From Pantoea alfalfae (GTDB lineage: Bacteria; Pseudomonadota; Gammaproteobacteria; Enterobacterales; Enterobacteriaceae), in contig NZ_CP082292.1 of assembly GCF_019880205.1 (NCBI RefSeq), forward strand, positions 2,480,001 to 2,544,000: 64,000 nucleotides of DNA. The letters run 5' to 3'. Under the pieces are notes generated by a model. It was not told the origin of the DNA. It searched no databases and saw only the letters and a list, made by a program, of their open reading frames with translations. This document shows, in pieces, positions 47,500 through 57,051 of the stretch. Position 1 is the stretch's first letter; every line of letters starts with the position of its first letter. The translations under genes and the position numbers were made by a program.

Positions 47500-47901
47500 A
47501 TGAGCATGTACAGTACGTTAGAGGAAGCGATTGATGCTGCACGTGAGGAGTTCCTCGCTAACAACCCTGAAGTGGATGAAGAAGAAGCTTCAATCGGTCA
47601 GTTTGGTCTGCAAAAATATGTGATGCAGGATGGCGATATCATGTGGCAGGCTGAGTTCCTGGCAGATGAAGGTGATGCGGGTGAATGTCTGCCTTTCCGC
47701 AGTGGCGAAGGTGCGCAGGCTATTTTTGATGCTGACTTTGATGAAGTGGAGCTGCGTCAGGAGTGGTTAGCGGAAAATACGCTGCATGAGTGGGATGATG
47801 GCGAATTCCAGCTGGAGCCGCCGCTTGACACCGAAGAGGGTGAAGCTGCGGCACAAGAGTGGGAGGATGATAACAGCGACTCCGATCGCAGTTATTCGTA
47901 A
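47500..47901 (+). CDS. msyB: Acidic protein MsyB
   Basis: A 133-residue, very acidic cytoplasmic protein. In E. coli extra MsyB suppresses some sec mutants and it is induced in stationary phase. The start at 47500 has AAGGAGAAGAGCG upstream; a longer open frame from 47386 is Pro-rich and unsupported. The C terminus Leu-His-Glu-Trp-Asp-Asp-Gly-Glu-Phe-Gln-Leu-Glu-Pro-Pro-Leu-Asp-Thr-Glu-Glu-Gly is nearly identical to E. coli. It overlaps the end of the convergent yceK by 10 bases. Confidence 0.92.
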   Translation: MSMYSTLEEAIDAAREEFLANNPEVDEEEASIGQFGLQKYVMQDGDIMWQAEFLADEGDAGECLPFRSGEGAQAIFDADFDEVELRQEWLAENTLHEWDDGEFQLEPPLDTEEGEAAAQEWEDDNSDSDRSYS

Positions 47902-48134
47902 GGACCGTGACTGGCATCCACCGGTAATAACAGGGTGTCCATCACCAGTGACAGCGGCAGATCAAGGATGGTCAGTACCCGCCACCCGCTGTCACGCACG
48001 TCCCACTGCACGCCGGGATAATACTGATTACCGTGCCCCTGTCCGGGCACGGTACGGCTGATAATACTGCCGCATCCGCTTAAACAGAGCACAGCCGCAA
48101 CGATAACGCCTGTCTTAAATAACCCTTTCACCAC
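47892..48134 (-). CDS. yceK: YceK/YidQ-family lipoprotein
   Basis: An 80-residue lipoprotein of the DUF1375 family, function unknown. Lipobox Leu-Ser-Gly-Cys-Gly (Cys21). The conserved C-terminal part has Tyr-Pro-Gly-Val and Leu-Asp-Leu-Pro-Leu-Ser-Leu-Val-Met-Asp-Thr-Leu-Leu-Leu-Pro. It is close to E. coli YceK and lies in the same place next to opgH. Confidence 0.9.
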   Translation of the reverse strand: MVKGLFKTGVIVAAVLCLSGCGSIISRTVPGQGHGNQYYPGVQWDVRDSGWRVLTILDLPLSLVMDTLLLPVDASHGPYE

Positions 48135-48229
48135 TGATATCCGCCCTGAACAGCCTTTGAAATCGTCACACGCTGCCTGCGGTGACGGCCAGCACTCAAT
48201 TTATCATCCTGATGCTGTTTTAATCCGAT

Positions 48230-48257
48230 AAAAAAAGCGGCATCGCTGCCGCTTTTT
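48230..48257. terminator. Terminator of opgGH
   Basis: Stem AAAGCGGCA/TGCCGCTTT with TCGC loop and A/T runs on both sides, 5 bases beyond the opgH stop. In the minus direction it is followed by TTTTTT. Confidence 0.9.
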
Positions 48258-48261
48258 CAGA

Positions 48262-50814
48262 TTACGCGTTTTTTGCCAGCGCGTGAGGGTTAAGCGTGAG
48301 TTTCTGATAACTCTCTACCCACTGATGATACTTGTCCGCATTTTCCCACAGTCGGGTATGAACACGGGCCAGCACCACCGGATCGCTGATCAACTGCAAA
48401 CGCTGCTCGCGACCCAGTTTGTCCGGAGCATCGCTCAGCGCCTGATCTACACGTCGATCGCGGGCATAGTCCAGTAACTGACTCTGTTTATGACGTGATG
48501 TCGCCAGTGCCGTTGCCAGCGCGTTAAAGGCGGGATGGAACAGGGCATGCATAAAGCCATTTTCCAGCGCACGTTCGCGGTTCAGCAGCACATAGCGATC
48601 GGTATCGACCAGCTCCTGCGGCGGCGAGAACTCTTCCGGGATCAGAAACAGTTTGGCTTTCTTGCTCTTAAGGCCCAATGTTGCGCGGCTCGACATCACC
48701 GAAACAAACGGCGACAGGATCAGTGAGAAAACAATAGGAGCCAGCCACCACAGGAAGTTGAGATCCAGCAGTCCCATACCAATTGCCCATACCAGACCCA
48801 ATGCCATCTGCGAACCGTGACGTTTAAACGCCTCGCTCCACGGCGTGGCATCGTCATCACGCTGCGGTGAGTTCCAGACCACTTCCCAGCCCAGGAAGGC
48901 ACTGACCACAAACACCGTATGGAACAGCATGCGCACCGGTGCCAGCAGCACCGAGAACAGCGTTTCCAGCACCAGTGATGCCAGCAGGCGCAGCGGCCCA
49001 CCGTAGGCTTTCGATCCTTTAAACCAGATCAACACCACACTCAGCATCTTTGGCAGGAATAGCAGCACCATCGTGGTCGAGAAGAGCGCTATCGCCAGCT
49101 CAGGACGCCACTGCGGCCAGACCGGGAACAGCTGCCGCGGTTGCAGGAAGTAGGTCGGTTCCATCAACGTATGCACCACCTGTAAGGCAGTGGAGAGCGC
49201 CAGGAACATAAACCACAGCGGAGCCGACAGGTAAGACATGACGCCGGTCAGGAACACCGCACGGTGAACCGGGTGCATCCCTTTTACCAGGAACAGGCGG
49301 AAGTTCATCAGGTTGCCGTGACACCATCGACGGTCACGCTTCAGCTCATCCAGCAGGTTCGGTGGCAGCTCTTCATAGGAACCCGGCAGGTCATAGGCAA
49401 TCCAGACGCCCCAGCCGGCACGACGCATCAGCGCGGCTTCAACGAAGTCATGTGACATGATTGAACCGGCAAAAGAGCCTTCACCCGGTAACGGGGCCAG
49501 CGCACAGTGCTCAATAAAGGGTTTCACGCGGATAATGGCGTTGTGACCCCAGTAGTGAGACTCGCCCAACTGCCAGAAGTGCAGACCGGCAGTAAACAAC
49601 GGACCGTAGACGCGGGTTGCGAACTGCTGACAGCGCGCATAGAGCGTATCCATACCCGAGGCTTTCGGCGACGACTGGATAATACCGGCATTCGGATTCG
49701 CATCCATCATGCGCACCAGACCGGTCAGACACTCACCGCTCATGACGCTATCGGCATCCAGTACGACCATGTAGCTGTAGTTGCTGCCCCAGCGACGGCA
49801 GAAGTCATCGATGTTACCGCTTTTACGCTTCACACGACGACGACGGCGGCGATAGAAGATCTTGCCCGCCCCGCCAACATCCCGCACCAGTTCCATCCAG
49901 GCTTTCTGCTCGGCAATGGCGATATCCGCATCGTAGCTGTCACTGAGGATGTAGACATCGAAATGTTCAGCGTTACCGGTGCGAACCACAGACTCCCAGG
50001 TTGCACGCAGACCCGCATAGACACGCTCAACGTCTTCATTACAGATCGGCATAATCAGCGCGGTACGATGTTCCGGATTAAGCGGCTCATCTCCGACCGT
50101 TGAGTACGAAATACTGTATTTGTCACGGCCAATCAAGAGTTGCAGGAAGCCCATCAGGGCGGTCCAGAAACCGGCTGAAACCCAGCAGAACAGGATAGCG
50201 AACAGGAACAGGATGCCGGTCTGCAACACATAGGGCAGGATCTGCATCACTGACTGCTGCCAGTTCTGATTGATCATCTCCATAGGGTCCAGCAGCGTCC
50301 AGCCCTGATAGGGCAGAATACTTTTCATGTACCAGGTGGCGACCACGGTCTGGAAAATGGTCAGGATCAGCAGGATATAGCGGCGAATCGAACCGACATG
50401 ACGCCACTTCTCTTCGGCACGCTGCTCTTCCGCATTGGCATAACGCGGCACCGATTTATGACCACGCAGTGAGTCCCAGGCACGGGCAACCGGGTTGGTA
50501 CGCCAGGCTTCCGGGAACATCAGTGAGCGTTTAACCTTCGGCATCGCTTTCAGCGTGGTACGGTCGAGATAATCTTTACCCAACTGCTGGCCGTCGGCCA
50601 GCGAATCGGGCCAGGCCATTTCGACCCGCGATGAGACCGATTTTAACGGCGCATCGTCGGGACGATCACTGGCTGCGACATCCCTGCCCAGCGCATCATG
50701 GATGAAGTGGAACTCGCTGGCATTCTGCAATGAGACGCTCAGGCGGGCCTTCCCTGCCGCATCCAGCGGCAGAGATTCCACATAACGTTGAGGTGTAAAA
50801 GTGGATTTATTCAT
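48262..50814 (-). CDS. opgH: Osmoregulated periplasmic glucan glucosyltransferase OpgH
   Basis: An 850-residue inner-membrane GT2 enzyme that makes beta-1,2-linked glucan from UDP-glucose and in E. coli also slows FtsZ assembly in rich media. There are membrane segments near 140-160 and 195-220, then a large cytoplasmic catalytic domain with Val-Leu-Asp-Ala-Asp-Ser (about 351-356) and Asp-Arg-Arg-Trp (about 495-498), and several C-terminal spans. Length equals E. coli OpgH (847). It overlaps the end of opgG by 8 bases, so translation is coupled. Confidence 0.96.
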   Translation of the reverse strand: MNKSTFTPQRYVESLPLDAAGKARLSVSLQNASEFHFIHDALGRDVAASDRPDDAPLKSVSSRVEMAWPDSLADGQQLGKDYLDRTTLKAMPKVKRSLMFPEAWRTNPVARAWDSLRGHKSVPRYANAEEQRAEEKWRHVGSIRRYILLILTIFQTVVATWYMKSILPYQGWTLLDPMEMINQNWQQSVMQILPYVLQTGILFLFAILFCWVSAGFWTALMGFLQLLIGRDKYSISYSTVGDEPLNPEHRTALIMPICNEDVERVYAGLRATWESVVRTGNAEHFDVYILSDSYDADIAIAEQKAWMELVRDVGGAGKIFYRRRRRRVKRKSGNIDDFCRRWGSNYSYMVVLDADSVMSGECLTGLVRMMDANPNAGIIQSSPKASGMDTLYARCQQFATRVYGPLFTAGLHFWQLGESHYWGHNAIIRVKPFIEHCALAPLPGEGSFAGSIMSHDFVEAALMRRAGWGVWIAYDLPGSYEELPPNLLDELKRDRRWCHGNLMNFRLFLVKGMHPVHRAVFLTGVMSYLSAPLWFMFLALSTALQVVHTLMEPTYFLQPRQLFPVWPQWRPELAIALFSTTMVLLFLPKMLSVVLIWFKGSKAYGGPLRLLASLVLETLFSVLLAPVRMLFHTVFVVSAFLGWEVVWNSPQRDDDATPWSEAFKRHGSQMALGLVWAIGMGLLDLNFLWWLAPIVFSLILSPFVSVMSSRATLGLKSKKAKLFLIPEEFSPPQELVDTDRYVLLNRERALENGFMHALFHPAFNALATALATSRHKQSQLLDYARDRRVDQALSDAPDKLGREQRLQLISDPVVLARVHTRLWENADKYHQWVESYQKLTLNPHALAKNA

Positions 50815-52372
50815 TGGCAGGTAACTGATAGCTCCAGGTTTCCGTCAATGTCTTGTCGCCGCTGACCAGGGCCGCACGCATTTCGGTGGACTGTTTGGCA
50901 TCCTTTACACGCAGACGCAACACCAGACGCCAGCCTTTGGTGACCGGGTTATAACGTACGCTCTGCTCGACCACATCAGCATTTTTGCCGACGCTGACCT
51001 GCGGTGCCACCTGGCTGTTTTCCGCCATCTTACTCATGTCTTTACCCACGAAGTCGATGGTGAAAGCCACGGTGCCATCCGGCTGACGCACGAGATTAGA
51101 CTGCTTCACGTCACCCGCTGAACGGAGGGTGTTTTTGACCCAGGCCGTATCGTCGGAGTGCAGCTGGTTTTCATCGCGTGAGAAGTGCAGACGATATTTG
51201 AAGTTCATCTCTTTGCCAGGCTCTGGCAGCGTCTCTGGCGTCCAGAACGCAACGATGTTGTCGTTGGTTTCGTCGGCCGTCGGGATTTCAACCAGTTCGA
51301 CCCGGCCTTTACCCCAGTCGCCGATTGGCTCAACCCAGCCGCTTGGACGCAGATCATAGCGGTCATCAAGATCCTGATAGTTGTTAAAGTCACGCCCGCG
51401 CTGCAGCAGACCAAAGCCTTTTGGATTCTCGATAGTATAGGTGCTCACCGCCAGATGACGCGGGTTATTCAGCGGACGCCAAATCCACTCCCCGTTGCCA
51501 TTGTGGATGGAGAGACCGTCAGAGTCGTGCAGAGCCGGACGGAAGTTGTTCACCGTAGATGGCTGGTTCTGCCCGAACAGGAACATACTGGTCAGCGGTG
51601 CAATACCCAGTTTGCCAACGTTATCACGCAGGTAAACTTTTGACTGCACATCAACGGTTGACGCTTCACCCGGATGCAGCACAAAGCGATACGCACCCGC
51701 CGCGCGCGGCGAATCGAGCAGTGCATAGATCACCAGCTGTTTGTCCTGTGGTTTAGGACGCTGAATCCAGAACTCTTTGAAACGCGGGAACTCTTCACCG
51801 GACGGCAGCGCCGTATCAATGGCCAGTCCACGCGCCGACAGGCCATAAACCTGACCGGCACCGATCACCCGGAAGTAGCTGGCACCCAGGAAGCTGGCGA
51901 TCTCATCGTTTTTACCCTTGTTGTTCAGTGGATAAAGGACTTTGAAACCGGCAAAACCGAGGTTTTTCACCGCATCCGCGTCATGTTTTACATTACCGAA
52001 ATTAAAATAATCGGGGTTGTATTTAATCTCGCGCACCGCGCTGGCGGTCACTTCGTTAATCTGCACCGGGGTATCGAAGTACATGCCCTGATGATAGAAC
52101 TCCAGCTTGAATGGCGTGCGCAGTTTGCCCCAATACGCTTTATCGTGGTTAAACTGGATCTGCTGATAATCAGCAAATTTCATTTCACGAAATTGAGAGG
52201 GTAAATTGCTTTTAGGCGCTTCGAAGCTTTTCCCTGCCAACGCTTTGGCTTGTTTTGCAACATCATCGATATTAAACGCCCAACTGTTATTAGCGTACAA
52301 CGCCAGCAGAACTGCAGTACCAATCCAGCGTACCTTCATCAGTCCGGCTTTATTTTTTTCTTTAGTCAGCAC
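50807..52372 (-). CDS. opgG: Periplasmic glucan biosynthesis protein OpgG
   Basis: A periplasmic protein needed, with OpgH, to make branched osmoregulated glucans; relatives are now known to act on beta-1,2-glucan. A signal peptide ends at Ser-Trp-Ala-Phe. With the GTG start at 52372, behind AAAGGGGGGGAT, it has 521 residues; an ATG at 52339 would give 510, closer to E. coli (511), but with a weaker ribosome binding site. The sequence is highly similar to E. coli OpgG throughout. It is divergent from opgC. Confidence 0.95.
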   Translation of the reverse strand: MLTKEKNKAGLMKVRWIGTAVLLALYANNSWAFNIDDVAKQAKALAGKSFEAPKSNLPSQFREMKFADYQQIQFNHDKAYWGKLRTPFKLEFYHQGMYFDTPVQINEVTASAVREIKYNPDYFNFGNVKHDADAVKNLGFAGFKVLYPLNNKGKNDEIASFLGASYFRVIGAGQVYGLSARGLAIDTALPSGEEFPRFKEFWIQRPKPQDKQLVIYALLDSPRAAGAYRFVLHPGEASTVDVQSKVYLRDNVGKLGIAPLTSMFLFGQNQPSTVNNFRPALHDSDGLSIHNGNGEWIWRPLNNPRHLAVSTYTIENPKGFGLLQRGRDFNNYQDLDDRYDLRPSGWVEPIGDWGKGRVELVEIPTADETNDNIVAFWTPETLPEPGKEMNFKYRLHFSRDENQLHSDDTAWVKNTLRSAGDVKQSNLVRQPDGTVAFTIDFVGKDMSKMAENSQVAPQVSVGKNADVVEQSVRYNPVTKGWRLVLRLRVKDAKQSTEMRAALVSGDKTLTETWSYQLPANE

Positions 52373-52610
52373 ATCCCCCCCTTTCGTGTGCTTAAATCAA
52401 ACCCGTTTATCTTAAAGGATTATTCGGTTTTCCGACAGCTTATGCGCAACATTGTTCCCGCATTTCGTCAGGCTTAACGCTACTTTTAGGACAATTAGAC
52501 ACTACGGATTCCACTGATAGTATACCCGGTTTATCCCAGGTAGAATTTTGCCCGAGCATAATCCGGTTTCAGGGTGAAACTGGCCAAACGTACTAACGAA
52601 CTGGAACTTT

Positions 52611-53735
52611 ATGAGTACTGTAAAACCTGAACGTGAATACTTCCTCGACTCCATCCGCGCGTATCTGATGTTACTGGGGGTGCCGTTTCACGTTTCCCTC
52701 ATCTACTCAGCACAGAAATGGGCAGTAAACAGCCAGGAGGCCTCATTATGGCTGACGCTGCTGAATGATTTTATTCATGCGTTTCGTATGCAGGTCTTTT
52801 TTGTCATCTCGGGCTACTTCTCCTACATGCTGTATCTGCGCTATCAGCCACGACGTTTCCTGAAGGTGCGTCTGGAACGCGTGGGGATACCGCTTCTCAC
52901 CGCCGTTCCACTGCTCACGCTGCCACAATTTTTCATGCTGAAAGCGTGGACAGATAAGCTGGCTGACTGGCCTCGTTTCACGCCGTATGAGAAATTTAAT
53001 AACCTGATGTGGGAACTGATTTCACACCTGTGGTTTCTGGTAGTACTGGTGATGCTGACCACGCTGGGCATGGTGACGTTCCGCTGGTTGCGCGATCAGC
53101 ATCGCACCATTGATTACACGCGGGTTGGCTGGGGTGCACTGACCGCTGGCGTACTGGCGTGGGCGCTGGTCTGGTGCGTGTTTCGCCGTCTGGTGTTTCT
53201 GTTCCAGCCCGCCTGGCTGATGGATGGTTTGTTCAATATCATCGTGATGCAGACACTTTTCTATCTGCCGTTCTTTATGCTCGGGGCGCTGGCGTGGAAG
53301 CATCCACCGCTGAAGCAGCTGTTTGTGCGGTTTAATCCCGTGATGTGGATTGGCGCGGTGTTGATGTTTGTCGCCTACTGTACCAATCAGCGTCTGAGCA
53401 GCGGCGATGGCTGGTTATATGAGCTGGATGCAATCATCACGACGCTAATGGGACTTTGCATGCTGAACGTCTGCTTCTGCTTTGGTCACAAACTGCTTAA
53501 CGCGCATTCACCGCGCATCATGTATCTGGTCAATGCATCACTGTTTATCTATCTGGTGCACCATCCGCTGACGCTGCTGTATGGCATTTATGTCACGCCG
53601 CGCATCGAAAACAACACGCTGGGCTTCTTCGTTGGCCTGTTGATGGTGTTTGGCATCGCATTTCTGCTGTATGAGATTCACCTGCGCATCCCGCTGCTGC
53701 GGTTCCTGTTCTCGGGGAAGTTTGAACGTAAATAA
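52611..53735 (+). CDS. opgC: Glucan succinyltransferase OpgC
   Basis: A 374-residue inner-membrane acyltransferase-3 family protein with about 10 spans that adds succinyl groups to periplasmic glucans. N-terminal [11 protein letters not shown] and Val-Ser-Leu-Ile-Tyr-Ser are typical; a catalytic His in Val-Pro-Phe-His-Val-Ser (about 25-30) is visible. Length is close to E. coli OpgC (385). It is transcribed away from opgGH, with a 238-base shared promoter region. Confidence 0.94.
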   Translation: MSTVKPEREYFLDSIRAYLMLLGVPFHVSLIYSAQKWAVNSQEASLWLTLLNDFIHAFRMQVFFVISGYFSYMLYLRYQPRRFLKVRLERVGIPLLTAVPLLTLPQFFMLKAWTDKLADWPRFTPYEKFNNLMWELISHLWFLVVLVMLTTLGMVTFRWLRDQHRTIDYTRVGWGALTAGVLAWALVWCVFRRLVFLFQPAWLMDGLFNIIVMQTLFYLPFFMLGALAWKHPPLKQLFVRFNPVMWIGAVLMFVAYCTNQRLSSGDGWLYELDAIITTLMGLCMLNVCFCFGHKLLNAHSPRIMYLVNASLFIYLVHHPLTLLYGIYVTPRIENNTLGFFVGLLMVFGIAFLLYEIHLRIPLLRFLFSGKFERK

Positions 53736-53795
53736 GATGGTTCAGCCATTTATGGTTTTAGCCGCAGACAGCTAAAGAGTTCAACAGCGATGGGC

Positions 53796-53889
53796 GCATA
53801 CGCCCGCAGCAAAGCATAGCGGGCCAGGTACGGCCCGCGCTGAGCCCGCCAGGGATGGCGGGTTTTGCGTCTTTGCGGAAGGCGTATGC
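53796..53889. repeat. Palindromic element between opgC and clsC
   Basis: Inverted repeat GCATACGCC (53796-53804) and GGCGTATGC (53881-53889) encloses a GC-rich stretch with further dyads. One is the perfect hairpin CCCGCCA-GGGA-TGGCGGG (53845-53862) followed by TTTT, which can terminate opgC. The layout resembles the element at 33571-33781, including hairpins with a GGGA/TCCC loop. It may be a family of intergenic palindromes. Confidence 0.5.
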
Positions 53890-53926
53890 TTTCTGAGCCA
53901 GAGCCTGTACCCAGGTAAGTTGCAGC

Positions 53927-55387
53927 TTACAGCAGCCATTCAATCGGCAGTCGCCACACTAACCGCACCTGCAGCCGTTGCCACCAGGAGCAGCCCGGCT
54001 CGTGTTTATGCACGATCTGCTGCGGCTCATCCGGATACTCCAGCCAGTTTACCCGTCCCCACTTATCCAGCCGCAGCGTCCATGCCCGATCGCGCATCGA
54101 CTGACTGAAGCGCTGATGCGTTTCTCCGGCCAGCGCCGCACTCTCAATCACCAGTCCCATTTCCGTATTCAGCACCGCTGAACGGGGATCGAAGTTAAAC
54201 GAGCCGATAAACAGCGTCTGTTGATCCACCGAAAAGGTTTTGGCATGCAGGCTGGAGCCAGAGTTACCGGTTAATCCCCGATCGTGCGGGGCTTCAGGGA
54301 CGTTCGCCTGTGGTTTTAGCTCATAGAGCGCAATGCCATGGCGCAGCAATTTCTTGCGCCATTTGGCGTAACCGGCATGAACAATCGACACATCGTTGGC
54401 CGCCAGCGAGTTGGTCAGAATGGCAATTTTCACCCCTTTGCGCTTCAGCGCCAGCAACTGGGCGACGCCTGCACGGGTTGGCACAAAGTAGGCAGAGATG
54501 ATATCGAACTGCTCCTGCGGCGTGCCAATGACCTCCAGCATCCGCTGCGGCAGCAGGCTTCTGGCGCGCGCTTTACCCAGCCCTTTACGCGGATCGTCAC
54601 TCAGCAGGCGTGCTTTTGCCCAGGTCAGCGCCAGCGTCCCCTCTTCCAGCTCCTGCAGCAGCGATGAATTTTCCAGCCGCTTCAGATAGCGCTGAACCGG
54701 CTCACTGTGACGCCATTCTGCTGGCAGACTCACACTGTCCTCATCCGGCGCCTCATCATCCAGCACCTTCTGCAGCGGCGACACCGGCTTACTGTGCCAG
54801 TAGCGCTCAAAATCCTCTGCCACCTCTTTCACCACCGGGCCAATCGCCATCACGTCGAGATCGGCAAACAGCGGTTCATTACCGGTGCCGAAATATTCGT
54901 CGCCGACATTGCGCCCGCCAACCACGGTCGTCACGCCATCCACCGTAAAGCTCTTGTTGTGCATGCGGCGGTTCAGACGGGCAAAATCGGTGAGATAGCC
55001 CAGCGCTCGCAGGGTGCGAAACGAGAATGGGTTAAACAGCCGGACCTCAATATTGGGATGGCGATTAAGCTGGGCCAGCGTCTCGTCCAGGCCCGGCGTA
55101 TTATTATCATCCAGCAACAGCCGTACCTTTACGCCGCGTCGGGCTGCCTCCAGTACGGCGCTGAACAGCAGCCGGCCAGAGAGATCGTTTTGCCAGATGT
55201 AATACTGAATATCGAGTGACCGCTCCGCTTTCTGCATCAGCAGATAACGGGCAGCAAAGGCATCCAGCCCGTCGCTCAACTGATGGACACCGCTCAGCCC
55301 TGGGTGGCGCTGGCACTGAGGCTCCAGCCGTGTTTCCAGCCAGCTGGTCTGTTCTGATCGCTGCGAGAGCTCAAACGCTTCGGTCAT
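53927..55387 (-). CDS. clsC: Cardiolipin synthase ClsC-type (phospholipase D family)
   Basis: A 486-residue phospholipase-D-fold enzyme. E. coli ClsC makes cardiolipin from phosphatidylglycerol and phosphatidylethanolamine. Two HKD motifs are complete: His143-Asn-Lys145-x4-Asp150 and His381-Ala-Lys383-x4-Asp388, each followed by Gly-Gly/Gly-Ser and Asn. The start at 55387 has AGGGAATTTTC upstream; the open frame beyond is Arg-rich and unsupported. It is slightly longer than E. coli ClsC (473) and lies next to opgC as there, but the partner ymdB is missing. Confidence 0.93.
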   Translation of the reverse strand: MTEAFELSQRSEQTSWLETRLEPQCQRHPGLSGVHQLSDGLDAFAARYLLMQKAERSLDIQYYIWQNDLSGRLLFSAVLEAARRGVKVRLLLDDNNTPGLDETLAQLNRHPNIEVRLFNPFSFRTLRALGYLTDFARLNRRMHNKSFTVDGVTTVVGGRNVGDEYFGTGNEPLFADLDVMAIGPVVKEVAEDFERYWHSKPVSPLQKVLDDEAPDEDSVSLPAEWRHSEPVQRYLKRLENSSLLQELEEGTLALTWAKARLLSDDPRKGLGKARARSLLPQRMLEVIGTPQEQFDIISAYFVPTRAGVAQLLALKRKGVKIAILTNSLAANDVSIVHAGYAKWRKKLLRHGIALYELKPQANVPEAPHDRGLTGNSGSSLHAKTFSVDQQTLFIGSFNFDPRSAVLNTEMGLVIESAALAGETHQRFSQSMRDRAWTLRLDKWGRVNWLEYPDEPQQIVHKHEPGCSWWQRLQVRLVWRLPIEWLL

Positions 55388-55542
55388 GAAAATTCCCTGT
55401 AAAATGCAGTTATTTTTATTATTCCCCGGCCCGGCGTCTGACGCCATACCTCTGCGCCGATTGAATGAGCGGTCACGGGCGTTTTTTAGTCTAGACTTAA
55501 CCGGACGATCTGTGACCGGCATTTGTCCGGCAGGAGAGGAAT

Positions 55543-56727
55543 ATGTCCCATCAATCCCTTACAGATGCCCGCCAGCGCTACCATCCCAGCCTGTTCCGCA
55601 GCTTTTTCCAGGGCAGTTTTCCCTGCTCCACTGCCTGCCGTACGCCAGGGAAACGGCTGGATATGGTGATCAGCAGCGGACACGATATGCTGCTGGAAAA
55701 AGATTATGCCGCACTGGCTGAGCAGCATCTGCATACCGCCCGTGACGGTGCGCGCTGGCATTTGATTGAAAAGATTCCAGGTCAGTATGACTTTCAGAGC
55801 TTTCTGCCCATGATTGACGCCGCACGACGTCAGCAGATGGAGATCATCTGGGAGCTGGCGCACTTCGGTTATCCCGATCATCTTAATATCTGGAAAGCCG
55901 AATTTGTTGATCACTTTAGCCGGTTCGCCCGCGCAATGGCGCAACTGATGTGCGACCAGGGCATTGAACGCCCCTTCTTTACGCCGGTGAATCAAATATC
56001 ATTCTGGTCATGGGCTGGTGCAGATGTCGCCTGGTTTAATCCCCATGCCGCACAGCGTGGTAAAGAGCTGAAGCGCCAGTTGGTCCGCGCCTCGCTGGCA
56101 GCCATTCATGCCATTCGCGACATCTATCCGGAGGCACGTTTTGTCCTGACCGACCCGCTGGTTCAGATTGCCCATCATCCCGATAACCCGGACAGCAAAC
56201 CCTATGCCGATGCACAGCATCAGGCGCAGTTCGAAGCCTGGGATATGCTGGCCGGTCGCGTTGATAAGGAGTTAGGCGGCAGTGAAGATTGCCTGGATAT
56301 TCTCGGCCTGAACTACTATCCCGACAACCACTGGTTTTTCCCCGATCAACCGATGTCACAGGATGATCCGGTGCGCGAGCCGCTGCATATTCTGCTGGCG
56401 CAGTGCTGGCAGCGCTACCAGCGGCCGATGCTGATTGCCGAAACCGGCGCAGAAGGTGACGCACGTGCGCCCTGGCTGCAGGAAATCAGTGAAAATGTGG
56501 CGGTGGCGCTGGATCAGGGCATTGCGGTGGAGGGTATTTCGCTCTATCCGGTGGTGGAATATCCCGCCTGGGCCGATGACCGGCGGTCGCCAGGTCCGCT
56601 GCTGGGACTCGCCGATCCTAATGGCAACCGAAACCTGCATGAGGCGTTAGCGCTGGTGTTGCGCAGTCAGCAGATTAAGTTTGCGACGCGTAATCAGACA
56701 TGCTCAGACGGTGGCTTTTTGGGGTGA
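55543..56727 (+). CDS. Clan GH-A glycosidase-like protein with altered acid/base residue
   Basis: A 394-residue cytoplasmic protein of TIM-barrel glycosidase type, similar in outline to GH1 (beta-glucosidase) proteins. The expected nucleophile motif appears as Leu-Ile-Ala-Glu300-Thr-Gly, but the acid/base site, normally Asn-Glu, reads Pro-Val-Asn150-Gln151-Ile-Ser-Phe-Trp (codon CAA). Plant myrosinases carry the same change and still work on activated substrates. No signal peptide. The AGGAGAGGAAT before the ATG is a good ribosome binding site. It is divergent from clsC and its end overlaps the convergent microprotein gene by 34 bases. Activity and substrate are unknown. Confidence 0.75.
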   Translation: MSHQSLTDARQRYHPSLFRSFFQGSFPCSTACRTPGKRLDMVISSGHDMLLEKDYAALAEQHLHTARDGARWHLIEKIPGQYDFQSFLPMIDAARRQQMEIIWELAHFGYPDHLNIWKAEFVDHFSRFARAMAQLMCDQGIERPFFTPVNQISFWSWAGADVAWFNPHAAQRGKELKRQLVRASLAAIHAIRDIYPEARFVLTDPLVQIAHHPDNPDSKPYADAQHQAQFEAWDMLAGRVDKELGGSEDCLDILGLNYYPDNHWFFPDQPMSQDDPVREPLHILLAQCWQRYQRPMLIAETGAEGDARAPWLQEISENVAVALDQGIAVEGISLYPVVEYPAWADDRRSPGPLLGLADPNGNRNLHEALALVLRSQQIKFATRNQTCSDGGFLG

Positions 56728-56867
56728 CACGACTGAACGTCGAGCGTGGGGTCGGCAGGATGACGAACGTCGGTCAGCCAGACCATCGTAAACAGGAACG
56801 TCACCCCGATCAGGCAGGCAGCCAGTAAACCGATAATTGCGATTAATTTATCATCTCCGGAGTCCAT
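56694..56867 (-). CDS. Small membrane protein, 57 residues
   Basis: Not previously listed because of its length; read directly from the minus strand. It starts Met-Asp-Ser-Gly-Asp-Asp-Lys, then has one membrane span of about 22 hydrophobic residues (8-30, with Leu-Leu-Ala-Ala-Cys-Leu-Ile-Gly-Val). A polar tail rich in His, Pro, Asp and Lys ends at Glu-His-Val. AAGGAGAAGGCG before the ATG is an excellent ribosome binding site. It lies 40 bases after a second, similar small gene on the same strand, so the two form a probable operon. I do not recognise the family. Confidence 0.6.
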   Translation of the reverse strand: MDSGDDKLIAIIGLLAACLIGVTFLFTMVWLTDVRHPADPTLDVQSCHPKKPPSEHV

Positions 56868-56907
56868 CGCCTTCTCCTTATTCAGTCCGTTGGAGCCCCT
56901 GTGTGCG

Positions 56908-57051
56908 TCAGCTCATCCAGAGCGTAATCATCAGCACAAAGATTATAAGCGTTACCGAGGTCACCGCAAGCACCACTATCGCAAAGTGCGCATCGTCAAG
57001 TGACTGGCGAATTGGCTCATCGTGATCGTCGGGCGGCAAGGGCAAAGACAT
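56908..57051 (-). CDS. Small membrane protein, 47 residues
   Basis: Read from the minus strand: an acidic N-terminal part (Met-Ser-Leu-Pro-Leu-Pro-Pro-Asp-Asp-His-Asp-Glu), then a single membrane span at about 21-45 (Ala-Ile-Val-Val-Leu-Ala-Val ... Leu-Ile-Ile-Phe-Val-Leu-Met-Ile), ending Leu-Trp-Met-Ser. ACAGGATAGTT stands before the ATG. Together with the 57-residue gene downstream it has the look of a two-component microprotein pair, possibly subunits of a membrane complex. Function unknown. Confidence 0.55.
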   Translation of the reverse strand: MSLPLPPDDHDEPIRQSLDDAHFAIVVLAVTSVTLIIFVLMITLWMS

